Assembly (NCBI GenBank): GCA_947503435.1
Contig: CANNDL010000002.1
Span: 310,001-374,000, forward strand
Reading direction: 5' to 3'
DNA length: 64,000 bases
From: an uncultured Kangiella sp.
GTDB taxonomy: Bacteria; Pseudomonadota; Gammaproteobacteria; Enterobacterales; Kangiellaceae
Part shown: positions 16,935 through 26,203 of the stretch, piece after piece
Numbering within the stretch: position 1 is the first letter of the stretch
Layout of the letters: every line of letters begins with the position of its first letter
Program-made: the position numbers and the translations under genes
The notes under the pieces: model-generated
Database searches by the model: none
The model's input: only the letters and a program-made list of their open reading frames with translations
Told to the model about the DNA's origin: nothing

Positions 16935-18656
16935 ATGAGCAATTTAAAAGCCTGTGCGTTATTGTTTTATGTTTTTGTAACACCGATAGCTTATACCGCG
17001 GATAGAATAACTGGCCACCCGGAAGCAACTCGTTCAGAAATAATCGCGCAAAATGCTATGGCTGCTACAAGCCAGCCTTTAGCAACTCAAATTGCTCTAG
17101 ATATAATGAAACAAGGTGGGAATGCAATCGATGCTGCTATTGCTGCAAATGCAGCTTTAGGATTGATGGAACCTACCGGCTGCGGTATTGGAGGCGATCT
17201 ATACGCAATAGTTTGGGATGCAAAGTCTCAGAAACTATATGGTTTAAATGCATCTGGGCGGTCTCCTATAGGCCTTAGTTACACGCAATTAACAAATGAA
17301 TTAAATAAATTAGATAGAGAATCTATTCCTCCTTATGGGGTTCTACCCATATCGGTGCCAGGAACTGTTGATGGTTGGTTTGAACTCCATAGCAAATTTG
17401 GAAAGATACCAATGGAGAAAATATTGCAACCGGCTATCAATTATGCCGAACAAGGCTTTCCTGTATCAGAATTAATCGCATATTACTGGAATTTAAGCGT
17501 GCCACGACTAACCCCTCAAGTAGGTGCATTTAAAGAAACTTTCACTCTAAATGGTAGTGCACCTGTCAAAGGAGAAATATTCAAGAACCCGGAATTAGCC
17601 AACACCTACAAATTACTTGCCAAAAAAGGCCGTGATATTTTTTATAAAGGATTAATAGCAAAACAAATGGATACCTTTATGCGTAAAAATGGTGGTTATT
17701 TACGATATGAAGATTTTGCAAAACATAAATCCGATTGGGTTGAACCGCTAGGTGTTGAATATAAAGATCATACGTTATGGGAGCTTCCACCTAATGGTCA
17801 AGGTATAGCAGCTCTGCAAATGTTACAAATTCTTAAGAACTTCGATTTAAAGTCAATGGGATTTAACTCGCCTGAATCTTTACACACCATGATAGAAGCC
17901 AAAAAGTTGGCATTTGAAGACAGAGCAAAATTTTACGCGGATGCCGAATTTTCGAATCAACCTATCGATCAATTGATATCTGCACAATATGGACAACAAA
18001 GAGCCAAACTTATTGGTAAGCGCGCTGCTCGACGAGTTGAGGCTGGAAATAAAAACTTACTTGAAGGCGATACCATATATCTCACCACTGCCGACTCCGA
18101 AGGTAATATGGTTTCTTTGATTCAAAGTAATTATCGCGGTATGGGTTCTGGTGTGGTGGTTCCCGGCCTTGGTTTTGGGTTTCAAGATCGTGGACAGTTG
18201 TTTTCAATGGATAAGAAGCATGCAAATGTTTATGAGCCTGGGAAACGCCCTTTCCACACTATTATTCCAGCATTTATAACTAAGAATGGAAAGCCATTTA
18301 TGAGTTATGGCGTAATGGGCGGAGCTATGCAGCCACAAGGACATGTGCAAATATTAGTAAATATGCTCGACTATGGGATGGGAATACAAGAAGCCGGTGA
18401 TGTGGCTCGTTGGCAACATTTGGGCTCTACCGAACCAACAGAATCTCAAGCTCAATATTTAACTGATGGCGGTTATGTTGAACTCGAATCAACAGTTCCA
18501 CAAGCTACAGTGCGCGCCTTAAAACAACTCGGCCACGATATTCGCGCCGGTAATGGCGGTTTTGGCGGTTACCAAGCAATAATGTGGGATGAAATAAACA
18601 AAGTGTATTTTGGCGCATCTGAATCAAGAAAAGATGGCCAGGCGGCTGGGTATTAA
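16935..18656 (+). CDS. ggt: Gamma-glutamyltranspeptidase
   Basis: Periplasmic N-terminal-nucleophile hydrolase that splits gamma-glutamyl bonds, for example of glutathione. The ATG at 16935 has GAGGGGG 6 nt upstream; a TTG start five codons earlier is unlikely. Signal peptide about residues 1-24. The precursor should cleave itself before Thr380 in GDTIYL, followed by ADSEGNMVSLIQSN; the GMGSGVVVPGLGFGFQDRG loop and GGAMQPQGH of the small subunit are present. 573 residues is normal. With the oxidase gene at 19163 it may serve glutathione and gamma-glutamyl compound use. Confidence 0.93.
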   Translation: MSNLKACALLFYVFVTPIAYTADRITGHPEATRSEIIAQNAMAATSQPLATQIALDIMKQGGNAIDAAIAANAALGLMEPTGCGIGGDLYAIVWDAKSQKLYGLNASGRSPIGLSYTQLTNELNKLDRESIPPYGVLPISVPGTVDGWFELHSKFGKIPMEKILQPAINYAEQGFPVSELIAYYWNLSVPRLTPQVGAFKETFTLNGSAPVKGEIFKNPELANTYKLLAKKGRDIFYKGLIAKQMDTFMRKNGGYLRYEDFAKHKSDWVEPLGVEYKDHTLWELPPNGQGIAALQMLQILKNFDLKSMGFNSPESLHTMIEAKKLAFEDRAKFYADAEFSNQPIDQLISAQYGQQRAKLIGKRAARRVEAGNKNLLEGDTIYLTTADSEGNMVSLIQSNYRGMGSGVVVPGLGFGFQDRGQLFSMDKKHANVYEPGKRPFHTIIPAFITKNGKPFMSYGVMGGAMQPQGHVQILVNMLDYGMGIQEAGDVARWQHLGSTEPTESQAQYLTDGGYVELESTVPQATVRALKQLGHDIRAGNGGFGGYQAIMWDEINKVYFGASESRKDGQAAGY

Positions 18657-18661
18657 TTAAT

Positions 18662-19084
18662 TCATTTTTGGAAACTAATTGGCATCCAAACTTGCTCCCA
18701 CCTTTCTAACTTATCTGAAGCAGTAAGTTTTTTAGGTGACACTGTTACTGAATTTTTTAGCAATGAAACATTGCTTAATAAATTCACATTCAATGAACCT
18801 ATAAATCTCTCTGGCTCAACTAAATTTTTATAAGAGGCACAAATAATATCATCACATTGTGTGCACGCAATAAATTTAGCTTGATTAGAGCCTTGTTGAT
18901 AGAAATTTAAATCCCCCTCACTTGTAAGCTTTAAGTGTCCACTAGAATCTGAAATATACTTAACATTCCTTGCCACGCAAAAGTCGCAATCACAAATTCG
19001 CGCTTCGAAATCAGATAGTTCAAGGCGCGAAGAAAACTCTATTTTTACCAGACCGCAACTGCATGCTCCGGAATAAATATTCAT
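18662..19084 (-). CDS. GFA/CENP-V family zinc protein
   Basis: 140 residues. Zinc-binding cysteines are arranged as in the Gfa fold: SGACSCGLVKIEF, then CDCDFCVARN, then CTQCDDIICASYK. The family includes glutathione-dependent formaldehyde-activating proteins, whose true activity is debated. AGGAG lies 9 nt before the chosen ATG (19084); an ATG two codons earlier is only 3 nt from it. The gene is convergent with ggt (5 nt apart) and divergent from the oxidase gene. A link to glutathione is suggestive because of the neighbours, but not shown. Confidence 0.78.
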   Translation of the reverse strand: MNIYSGACSCGLVKIEFSSRLELSDFEARICDCDFCVARNVKYISDSSGHLKLTSEGDLNFYQQGSNQAKFIACTQCDDIICASYKNLVEPERFIGSLNVNLLSNVSLLKNSVTVSPKKLTASDKLERWEQVWMPISFQK

Positions 19085-19162
19085 AACCATTTGCTCCTAA
19101 ACTATTAAGTTAATACTTCAAAACTGCTATTCTTAAGCCACAATTATCCTACCAATCTAATT

Positions 19163-20449
19163 ATGTCACAGCCTTACCCTAACAGCTATTATGCTGCGAC
19201 CACCAACTGCTCATTAAAATCAAATGAACTGCCAAATGTTTTGGAGGTTGAGACATGCATCATAGGCGCTGGATATGCAGGATTAATGACAGCTTTAGGT
19301 CTTATTGAGCGCGGACATACAAGCATTGCAGTAATTGAAAAGCACAAAGTTGGTTGGGGCTGCTCAGGGCGTAATGGTGGTTTTGTATTTGGAGGTTACT
19401 CACTAGGGCCAAGAGCGTTAGTGAAGCAAGTTGGGGAGCAAAAAGCACATGATTTATATCAATTTACCAAGTCTGCTGTCGATTTAATTCGCCACAGAGT
19501 AAAGCATTATAAAATCGATTGTGATCTAGTTGATAAAGGCGTTATTTGGGCCAATTGGTTCAAAGATCAAAATCTACTGCATAATGAGCAAGCATTTATG
19601 CAAGAAAAAATGGGCGTCGATTGGACATATCTGTCGCCGGATGAATTAAAACAACAAATAAATACTGAACGTTATCATGGTGGCTTGTTTGAGCCCAATG
19701 CCATGCATTTTCATCCTCTTAATTATGCGCTGGGAATTTCTCAAGAAATCATTAATCAAGGCGGTGAAATATTTGAAGATTGCGAAGTGTTGAACATTGA
19801 TTACCAATCATCAACTAAAATCATCTCAACAAGCCAGGGCACGATAAAAGCTAAAAATGTTGTTGTTTCTGGCGGCGGCTATTTAGAAGATGCTTTTAAA
19901 CCTATATCCCGTTCAATATTGCCAATAGCAACTTACGTTATGGCCACAGAGCCCCTCGGAGAGCGCTTAAAAGACTATATTAATACGGAAGCAGCCATAT
20001 ACGATACTCGCTTTGCATTCGATTACTATCGCCCCCTACAAGACACACGAATCCTTTGGGGTGGACGTATACATGCCAATACTAAAAAACCAAAAGATTT
20101 AGATCATCTTCTACAAAGGGATCTGCTTAGAGTATTCCCCCAACTTGAAGGCATCAAAGTTGAATACGACTGGCAAGGCTTTATGGCCTACGCCCGTCAT
20201 CAAATGGCACAAATTGGTGAAGTTGCCCCAGGAGTCTGGTATGGCATTGGTTTTGGCGGTCATGGTGTCGCACCGACCACCGCTGCTGGAGAAATATTAG
20301 CCGAAGCCATTTCAGGTCAAGGCGATACTTATAAACAGTTTCAGCCATGGGGCTTGCCTTGGAATGGCGGTCCATTTGGCCCACCGGCTGCTCAGTTAAG
20401 TTACTGGTGGTATCAACTTAAAGATTGGTTTAAAGCCACTATCGAGTAG
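19163..20449 (+). CDS. FAD-dependent amino/polyamine oxidase (DadA/PuuB-like)
   Basis: 428 residues with an N-terminal FAD-binding Rossmann motif (CIIGAGYAGLMTALGLIERG, about 32-51) and the downstream VGWGCSGRNGGFVFGGYS loop typical of gamma-glutamylputrescine oxidase-like DAO proteins. Near the C-terminus GIGFGGHGVAPTTAAGE closes the FAD site. Relatives oxidise gamma-glutamylputrescine, D-amino acids or sarcosine; the loop favours PuuB-like, but no other puu gene is in the window. No signal peptide, so cytoplasmic or membrane-peripheral. Close to ggt, both touching gamma-glutamyl chemistry. Confidence 0.82.
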   Translation: MSQPYPNSYYAATTNCSLKSNELPNVLEVETCIIGAGYAGLMTALGLIERGHTSIAVIEKHKVGWGCSGRNGGFVFGGYSLGPRALVKQVGEQKAHDLYQFTKSAVDLIRHRVKHYKIDCDLVDKGVIWANWFKDQNLLHNEQAFMQEKMGVDWTYLSPDELKQQINTERYHGGLFEPNAMHFHPLNYALGISQEIINQGGEIFEDCEVLNIDYQSSTKIISTSQGTIKAKNVVVSGGGYLEDAFKPISRSILPIATYVMATEPLGERLKDYINTEAAIYDTRFAFDYYRPLQDTRILWGGRIHANTKKPKDLDHLLQRDLLRVFPQLEGIKVEYDWQGFMAYARHQMAQIGEVAPGVWYGIGFGGHGVAPTTAAGEILAEAISGQGDTYKQFQPWGLPWNGGPFGPPAAQLSYWWYQLKDWFKATIE

Positions 20450-20468
20450 TTTCAGTAATAATTAAGTG

Positions 20469-21473
20469 CTATTTATCAGTCTTGTCTTTTACAGCTTCTA
20501 TTTCTTCCAGTAACTGCCCTACGGTAGATTCACCTTCAATATCTTCGGCATTAATCATTACCATCTTTGGAGTAATGTCTATTTGGCGTTGAATATAATT
20601 GTACATGGTGACATCACCATCATTTTCGGTAGAGCCCAATATATAAAATCCTGTACCGTCCTTGAGCTCTAAGTACATCAAGCTATCGTTTAAAAAATCA
20701 CCTTTTGTTTCAATTTCAATATATTCGAGTTCAGAATACTTACCTGAGTAAACACTCAACTCCTCTTCTAATGTTTCATAGCCTATAACCCTATCTTCCA
20801 TCAATAAATTGCCACCTTCTAATATTGAAGATATTCCCTCAGAGTAAAAATATATAATTTTTTCATCTTTCTTTATAATTTCATTTGCTTCTAAAACAAC
20901 TCTGTACTCATCAGGAACCTTACTACCTGGCATAACGTGTGTAGGAACTACTTGGCCAAATACCATTAAAGTTCCATACACAATAATCACTCCAACTAAA
21001 GCAATAAAAGGAGTTAGCAACCATGGTAACCATGACTTACTGGCTTTGTAGAATTTATCTTGTTGCTTAAAATGCCTATGATATTTGAAAGTAGCGATAA
21101 CGCCCTTAATTAAGAAGTAGACCACTATTATTTTAAATAAAAGTCCAGCAACCTTTCCTAAAGTAACCATTACAATAATGCTTGAGACAATATAATATAA
21201 AAGCATTAAAACCGCAGCGATTCGACTTTTGCGATAAATGCCAATAGCCAACAGAACGATTAATCCATAGTCAAAATAATTATCCACACCAAACAACTCA
21301 TGTGAGCTATCTGCATAAAAAACATAGTAAGTGGAGAGAATCGCTCCTAGAACAACTAGAATTAAGCAAGTAATCCAAGCATTCCTGATCGGTTTTAAGA
21401 TCTCGACTGGAACCGGTATGTAATCAAATTCGGTAGTAACTTCCGACTCTGGAGCTTTGTAGATATTATCCAT
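20469..21473 (-). CDS. Hypothetical membrane protein
   Basis: 334 residues. The N-terminus DNIYKAPESEV is the short proline motif common at the start of many small bacterial membrane proteins. About five hydrophobic helices span residues 30-185, followed by a 150-residue acidic soluble part (EANEIIKKDEKIIYFYSEG ... YIEIETKGDFLNDSL) predicted as mixed strand and helix. No family recognised. Convergent with the oxidase gene (19 nt apart). The soluble domain seems PH-like in its strand pattern, which is only an impression. Confidence 0.6.
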   Translation of the reverse strand: MDNIYKAPESEVTTEFDYIPVPVEILKPIRNAWITCLILVVLGAILSTYYVFYADSSHELFGVDNYFDYGLIVLLAIGIYRKSRIAAVLMLLYYIVSSIIVMVTLGKVAGLLFKIIVVYFLIKGVIATFKYHRHFKQQDKFYKASKSWLPWLLTPFIALVGVIIVYGTLMVFGQVVPTHVMPGSKVPDEYRVVLEANEIIKKDEKIIYFYSEGISSILEGGNLLMEDRVIGYETLEEELSVYSGKYSELEYIEIETKGDFLNDSLMYLELKDGTGFYILGSTENDGDVTMYNYIQRQIDITPKMVMINAEDIEGESTVGQLLEEIEAVKDKTDK

Positions 21474-21680
21474 AAATTCTTGTAATTATTATAGCGAGTC
21501 TCGGAATACTAAAAGGAGTAACTTGAAAGTGCAAGTGCAATAAAATGTTGTGATAATTTACATGCCGTTATGATTTGTCAGCATTTATTACAATGCAAAT
21601 TTGAAAACTGAGTCTCAACGCACATATTTAAACTTCCTGGTGCTTAGTATGAGGTGTTCATTATAGAGGAGGGATTATCT

Positions 21681-22628
21681 ATGAACCTTAAATCATGTTT
21701 AAAACCAGTTTTATTGACCAGTATATTTTTACTATATAGTTTTTCAACACAAGCCAATGAAGATAAGAGAGCTGCCTTACTAGAGGTAATTAATCAGCAA
21801 ATCAATATCCACACTAATATGGGTAATAACTCTCAAGTTAATAATCTACAAAGTGCGAAAAACAGAGTCTTGCAGCTATCTTTTGAAGAACTTGCGGTGT
21901 TACCAGAAAGTAGTGCTTTTAACCGCTTAAAAACTGCTAACAATATTCTCGAAACTCAAACCTTATCAGTTGCAACTAGCAAAATCCTAGGCAACTTTGC
22001 AAACAAAGCATCAACTACCTTAACTCAACCCGACTATGCTGACTTCCCGCTTTGTGGAACAGCTCCGGGCGAAAGATACAGTGATACAGCTGTGTTTGTA
22101 TCAGAGCAGGCGCTATTTGTTGCAGAAGTTGTTAGAGAAGTAGCTTCTAGAGGTTGTGAGCAAGTTGCAGTAGCAGCAGGATTTGGGGGCAATACTTCAG
22201 CGGTTTGTATTGCTACAGATGCCGTTTATATTGCTGCTAAAGAAGCACACAATATACTAAGTTTTTGCGATGCCGAAGTGGATGAAGCACAGCTAGAAAC
22301 TACTTTCTTAAGAACTGAAGACTTATTTAACTTGGGTCATGAGATTTCTGATGAGCTTTCAGCTCATGATTCAGCTGTATCAGGCCTGATTAACAGCCAT
22401 GATAGTGATATGAAGTTAGCATTGAGTAACCATGATTCCGATATTAAATCTGATATCGCTATTCATGATGTCAGTATCAAGTCTGCACTTCAACAACACG
22501 ATCAAGATATTAAAAATATCCTGGGACAAGTGCTAGCGAATCAAGGACAAATGCTAGCAAATCAGGAAGAAATTATTCAACTATTGAAAACACCCTCCGG
22601 CAGGCGGCCTGGTTGGAATAAACCATAG
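21681..22628 (+). CDS. Secreted protein with five 11-residue repeats
   Basis: 315 residues from the ATG at 21681, with AGGAGG 8 nt upstream. Signal peptide about 1-26 (ending TQANED). A helical region rich in Asn and Leu is followed by a domain with four cysteines (FPLCGTAPGE, SRGCEQVAV, SAVCIATDAVYIAA, LSFCDAEV), likely two disulfides. Residues 229-283 are five unbroken 11-residue repeats, each starting HD, such as HDSDMKLALSN, a hendecad coiled coil. The tail has two ANQ(G/E) units. Proteins with HD-led repeats are scattered among marine bacteria without a known role. Possibly a surface stalk or oligomerisation rod. Confidence 0.7.
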   Translation: MNLKSCLKPVLLTSIFLLYSFSTQANEDKRAALLEVINQQINIHTNMGNNSQVNNLQSAKNRVLQLSFEELAVLPESSAFNRLKTANNILETQTLSVATSKILGNFANKASTTLTQPDYADFPLCGTAPGERYSDTAVFVSEQALFVAEVVREVASRGCEQVAVAAGFGGNTSAVCIATDAVYIAAKEAHNILSFCDAEVDEAQLETTFLRTEDLFNLGHEISDELSAHDSAVSGLINSHDSDMKLALSNHDSDIKSDIAIHDVSIKSALQQHDQDIKNILGQVLANQGQMLANQEEIIQLLKTPSGRRPGWNKP

Positions 22629-22641
22629 CCATTAAAAATAG

Positions 22642-22668
22642 TGCCTCTTAACGAGGCATTATTTTATT
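22642..22668. terminator. Bidirectional terminator
   Basis: TGCCTC-TTAAC-GAGGCA (22642-22658) with AAAAATA before and TTATTTTATTT after. It lies between the secreted repeat protein (+) and the DUF4230-like gene (-), and suits both. Confidence 0.75.
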
Positions 22669-23227
22669 TAAAAATTACTTTTGCTTGATAGCCTAAGGAA
22701 GTTAGGTAGTTCTCGATTACTAATTTGGCTTCTTTTTTTACCTTTGCTTCGATACCATTTTCCTTGGCAGTTGCTTTCATTGCTTTAATAGCCGCTTTGA
22801 TTGCACTATTTCTATTCGCATCATTAATCTTCTTGAAAATTCTATCTTTACAAGTGGTAAATTCGATATCTTCTTCATCGAAAGATGGGTTTGAGACAAG
22901 TATAGCTTTTTTAGGGAAAGTTATATTAGCCGTTCGTTTATCAATATCGATATCATAGTTACCTAATTCTAAATTAACCGAGCCCTTAATCACGCCTTTC
23001 ATATAAATATAAAAAATAGCATCGCGAATCAAAGGATTGCTTTCCTTCAAAGTACGCTTTAATGATTCTGATAAAGTGTACTCTACAACTGCCAGCTCCG
23101 ATATGTTCTTGATAGACTCTACGGTAACTTTAATATCGGTATGCTCTTCATTTTTATTAGCGACAAAATATACTATCAACCCTGCCACTAATGCCGCAAG
23201 TATTGCTGTAAGAATAGTTTTTGACAT
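22664..23227 (-). CDS. DUF4230-like membrane-anchored protein
   Basis: 187 residues: one N-terminal transmembrane helix (TILTAILAALVAGLIVYFV) and an extracytoplasmic domain with the pattern ISELAVVEYTLSESL ... GSVNLELGNYDIDIDKRTANI ... KNIFPKKAILV-like strands, which recalls DUF4230. The C-terminal half is a Lys/Ala-rich helix (AAIKAMKATAKENGIEAK) and a final strand. Function unknown for the family. The assignment rests on pattern and length, not on a search. Confidence 0.55.
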   Translation of the reverse strand: MSKTILTAILAALVAGLIVYFVANKNEEHTDIKVTVESIKNISELAVVEYTLSESLKRTLKESNPLIRDAIFYIYMKGVIKGSVNLELGNYDIDIDKRTANITFPKKAILVSNPSFDEEDIEFTTCKDRIFKKINDANRNSAIKAAIKAMKATAKENGIEAKVKKEAKLVIENYLTSLGYQAKVIFK

Positions 23228-23336
23228 ATTCCCTTCCCCTTTCTAATTTAATCTCCAGTTAAATTATAACCAGCTTTCGAATAAGTTCTGATGAGAGGTT
23301 AGCACTTTTATAAAACTCTACTGATAATAAATAACC

Positions 23337-23345
23337 TGTTATAAT
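23337..23345 (+). promoter_or_regulatory. Extended -10 element
   Basis: TGTTATAAT (TGn plus TATAAT) just before the pseudouridine synthase frame. Transcription would start near 23352, after the first ATG (23348), which supports the later ATG at 23378. Confidence 0.5.
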
Positions 23346-23377
23346 CAATGGTATTAACCGCCCTTCTTTCTGAACGA

Positions 23378-24271
23378 ATGGCTAAATCTAAATATCCTTC
23401 AAAAGTTAACCTACCTCAGGAAAACCTAGGGTGGCAGACAGTTTTAGATTTTTTAGTAGACCACTTTAAAGGTATTGACAAAAACACCTGGCTACAACGA
23501 ATTCAAGCTGGCAAGGTCCACTGGATTAATGGCGACTTAGTAGAATCAAATACACCTTATCGCGCTCAAGCCGCCGTTTATTACTATCGAGAAGTCATTG
23601 AAGAGCCTAAAGTCCCTTTTGAACACAAAATAATTTATCAAGACAAGCAAATTCTAATAGTAGATAAACCACACTTTTTACCCGTAACACCTGGCGGTCA
23701 ATACGTTAACGAGTGCCTACAGCATCGATTAAGAAAAGAAACGGGCATTGATAAACTACAAGCTTTACATCGATTAGATCGTGAAACGGCTGGTTTAGTT
23801 ATGTTTTCTGTGAATCCTGAAACACGCTCAAATTACCATGCGCTATTTTCAGGAAAGACTATAACCAAGACATATCTAGCTATCGCCAAAACAAAAAGCG
23901 ACATTTCAGGAAAGCGATGGGAAGTAAGAAATAAAATGATAAAGGCACAACCAAGTTTTTTAATGCAAATAGATAAAGCTGCAGATGAAGCTAGCTGTAA
24001 TGCCCATTCAATTATTCGATGTATCAAGCAAAATGAACATCTAGCCACATTTGAACTACAACCAATTACCGGCAAAACTCATCAACTTAGAGTACACATG
24101 CAATCAATTGGCTTCCCAATTCTAAATGACAAGTTTTATCCAAAGCTTCAACCTAAGACTGCTGAAACATTTGAAAACCCATTACAATTATTGGCAACAA
24201 CACTTCAGTTTGTAGATCCAATAACTAAAGAAAATCGCGAATTTAAAAGTTCGTTAGTCCTTATCGATTAA
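23378..24271 (+). CDS. RluA-family pseudouridine synthase
   Basis: 297 residues. An N-terminal S4-like part (LQRIQAGKVHWINGDLVESN) precedes the catalytic domain with HRLDRETAGLVMF, whose Asp is the nucleophile, and the closing ITGKTHQLRVHMQSIGFPIL motif. The protein isomerises uridine to pseudouridine in rRNA or tRNA; the exact target cannot be told. I chose the ATG at 23378 over 23348 because of the -10 element. Its last 18 bases overlap the end of the convergent SRAP gene. Confidence 0.88.
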   Translation: MAKSKYPSKVNLPQENLGWQTVLDFLVDHFKGIDKNTWLQRIQAGKVHWINGDLVESNTPYRAQAAVYYYREVIEEPKVPFEHKIIYQDKQILIVDKPHFLPVTPGGQYVNECLQHRLRKETGIDKLQALHRLDRETAGLVMFSVNPETRSNYHALFSGKTITKTYLAIAKTKSDISGKRWEVRNKMIKAQPSFLMQIDKAADEASCNAHSIIRCIKQNEHLATFELQPITGKTHQLRVHMQSIGFPILNDKFYPKLQPKTAETFENPLQLLATTLQFVDPITKENREFKSSLVLID

Positions 24272-24916
24272 AAACGGCTTTTCAATTGGCGTTATATCGG
24301 TAGCCCCTTTAATTTTAGTAGCAAACAAATCCAATTGTATCTGAGGCTTCATTAAATCTACGAAGGGTTCTGTTTTAGTAGTATCAGGATCAAGCCACTG
24401 CTCTAAGAGTTCCTTTTCATTCGGCAGTATTAATGGCATCGCCTTTTTATGCACACTCTCTAACTTGAAGTGGGGGTCAATAGTAATCATCGAGCAGGAT
24501 ATTATAAAGCCATCCTCAACCGGCCATTGTTTATATAAGCCACCAAATAGCAAAGGTTCTTGATTTGCAGGCTCTAGCAAATGATATTTTTTATTCATGC
24601 CTTCAACAAATGCAGAGGCTGGAATAATACACCTTTGATATTGAAAAGCTTTTTGAAAAGAGCGCTTAAAACCTTCGCCTTTATACCAGCGACTATTAAA
24701 AGAGGTATATTTAGAAGGTTTCCACTGCCCTTCTTTTTGCTCCAGTAGAAAATGCCATTTTGAATTAGCAACTTTGGCGGTGCTTTCTTTTTCTTGCAGA
24801 ATGACCTGAATATCGCGATAGGCTTGAAAGCCTCCAGGAACTAAATCGCCTTCAAATGCTATTTTTATAGCGTCCTTGGCTTTAGGCTTTTCATATAAGG
24901 CAAAGAAAAAACACAT
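24254..24916 (-). CDS. SOS response-associated peptidase (SRAP/YedK/HMCES)
   Basis: 220 residues. The invariant Cys2 (MCFF) is present; after Met removal it attacks abasic sites in single-stranded DNA and makes a protective thiazolidine link. Other active-site marks: Asn in FNSRWYK, Glu in CIIPASAFVEGMN, and His in SVHKKAMPLIL. The motifs are diverged from the usual MCGR and HDRMP forms but the key residues are kept. Length is normal. No SOS box examined closely upstream. Gene ends inside the end of the pseudouridine synthase gene. Confidence 0.85.
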   Translation of the reverse strand: MCFFFALYEKPKAKDAIKIAFEGDLVPGGFQAYRDIQVILQEKESTAKVANSKWHFLLEQKEGQWKPSKYTSFNSRWYKGEGFKRSFQKAFQYQRCIIPASAFVEGMNKKYHLLEPANQEPLLFGGLYKQWPVEDGFIISCSMITIDPHFKLESVHKKAMPLILPNEKELLEQWLDPDTTKTEPFVDLMKPQIQLDLFATKIKGATDITPIEKPFLIDKD

Positions 24917-24961
24917 AACGGATTAATATTCTACAAAATATATAATATCAAACTATAACAC

Positions 24962-25621
24962 TTAGGCTATTGCTCTTATATAGCGAAGAACACGTCCATT
25001 AAAATTCGTATGCGATTGCTCTTCAATGTTAAGCTTTCGCTGGCTATGTTCAAATCCAAGTTTAACCATTAACTTGCTAAACTTTGCATGATTCCCTCGA
25101 CCAGGATCGACTAGAATAATTTCACTATCAGGGTTTGCATGCGCATCTATAAACGTGGAGAGCAATTCAACATGCTCTACTTCATAGAGTAAATCACTTC
25201 CTATAATTAGATCGAACTTTCCCAACTCCGTCGGCAAATCGTTCCAATCTGACTGTTCAAAAGGAATCTCTTCACCAGAATTTAAAGACACATTTATTTT
25301 TAGAAATGACTCTACTTCAGGATGGTAATCCGTGGCGCTAATATCTGCTAATCGTTCATTAAGTACTAAACTTGCAAGTCCAAGTCCGCAGCCGACTTCT
25401 AAAATTCTTTTTCCAATAATATCTTGCCTAGCCATCAAACGCGCTAATACTTCCCCAGAATCCCAAACAATTCCAAATAATGGCCACTGAGCAGAAGAAA
25501 TACCCAGTTCTTCTGCAACTTTATCTTTATCGAAAAACTGCTGATTATCACGCAGGCTGCGCAAATGAATGTCGAGATCATCGATCTCAAAGGTCTGGTA
25601 GCGAACCCGAAATTTGTCCAT
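24962..25621 (-). CDS. Class I SAM-dependent methyltransferase (METTL21/Methyltransf_16-like)
   Basis: 219 residues. SAM motif I ILEVGCGLGLASLVL and the acidic ISATDYHP end of strand 2 are clear; FDLIIGSDLLYEVEH contains the D-x-x-Y motif of lysine methyltransferases of the METTL21/ETFB-KMT group, which act on proteins. The first 50 residues form a helical cap (DLDIHLRSLRDNQQFFD). A protein-lysine target is an inference from that motif. Alone on its transcript by spacing. Confidence 0.78.
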   Translation of the reverse strand: MDKFRVRYQTFEIDDLDIHLRSLRDNQQFFDKDKVAEELGISSAQWPLFGIVWDSGEVLARLMARQDIIGKRILEVGCGLGLASLVLNERLADISATDYHPEVESFLKINVSLNSGEEIPFEQSDWNDLPTELGKFDLIIGSDLLYEVEHVELLSTFIDAHANPDSEIILVDPGRGNHAKFSKLMVKLGFEHSQRKLNIEEQSHTNFNGRVLRYIRAIA

Positions 25622-25755
25622 AGATTGCCTTTAAATAATTAAACGCAACAAATGGAACAGAGTTCGCTACGTACACTATGTATTAATCAGTTTACGGACA
25701 AGAGACTAACAAAGCCACCAGTAATGCCATACTTTTGGCATAAATATAGAATCAG

Positions 25756-26172
25756 TTAAAAGTTAACTTTACTGCGCATAGCTTTTTTTTGTTTATTTTG
25801 CTTTTTTCCTTCAAGCCTGCGTTTTTTGGAGCCAAGAGTTGGGCGAGTTTTAATACGTTTTTTCTCGGTTTTAATCGCAGCTAGAACAAAGCGCTTAAGG
25901 CGCTCAGTGGCATCGTCGCGGTTTCTGGCTTGCGTGCGGTGAGTTTGTGCTTTAAGAATAAATTCGCCATTAGTGGTTAGACGAGAATCTTTAACAGCTA
26001 AAAGTTTTTCTTTATAGAAATCAGGAATTGCAGAGTTTTTTATATCCCAGCGCAAATGAATGGCGCTAGAAACCTTATTCACATTTTGCCCGCCCGCTCC
26101 TTGAGCTCGAATAGCTGTGAATTCCAATTCATCGGAATTGATATATAAATTCTTGTTAATAACGATTTTCAA
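25756..26172 (-). CDS. arfB: Ribosome rescue factor ArfB (peptidyl-tRNA hydrolase)
   Basis: Frees stalled ribosomes on non-stop mRNA by hydrolysing peptidyl-tRNA. 138 residues with the RF-1-like GGQ motif (GAGGQNVNKVSSAIHLRWD; Gly27-Gly28-Gln29) and a basic C-terminal tail (RKxRLEGKKQNKQKKAMRSK-type) that probes the empty mRNA channel. Length as in E. coli YaeJ. It starts 31 nt after the ybiT stop; both are translation factors and probably share a transcript. Confidence 0.95.
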   Translation of the reverse strand: MKIVINKNLYINSDELEFTAIRAQGAGGQNVNKVSSAIHLRWDIKNSAIPDFYKEKLLAVKDSRLTTNGEFILKAQTHRTQARNRDDATERLKRFVLAAIKTEKKRIKTRPTLGSKKRRLEGKKQNKQKKAMRSKVNF

Positions 26173-26203
26173 ATTTAGTTTCTTTATCCCTATAATTTAT
26201 AGC

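Noticed and set aside
24254-24271. Overlap of convergent pseudouridine synthase and SRAP genes as a possible frameshift
   Set aside because: Both proteins end with normal lengths for their families; an 18-bp tail overlap is common.
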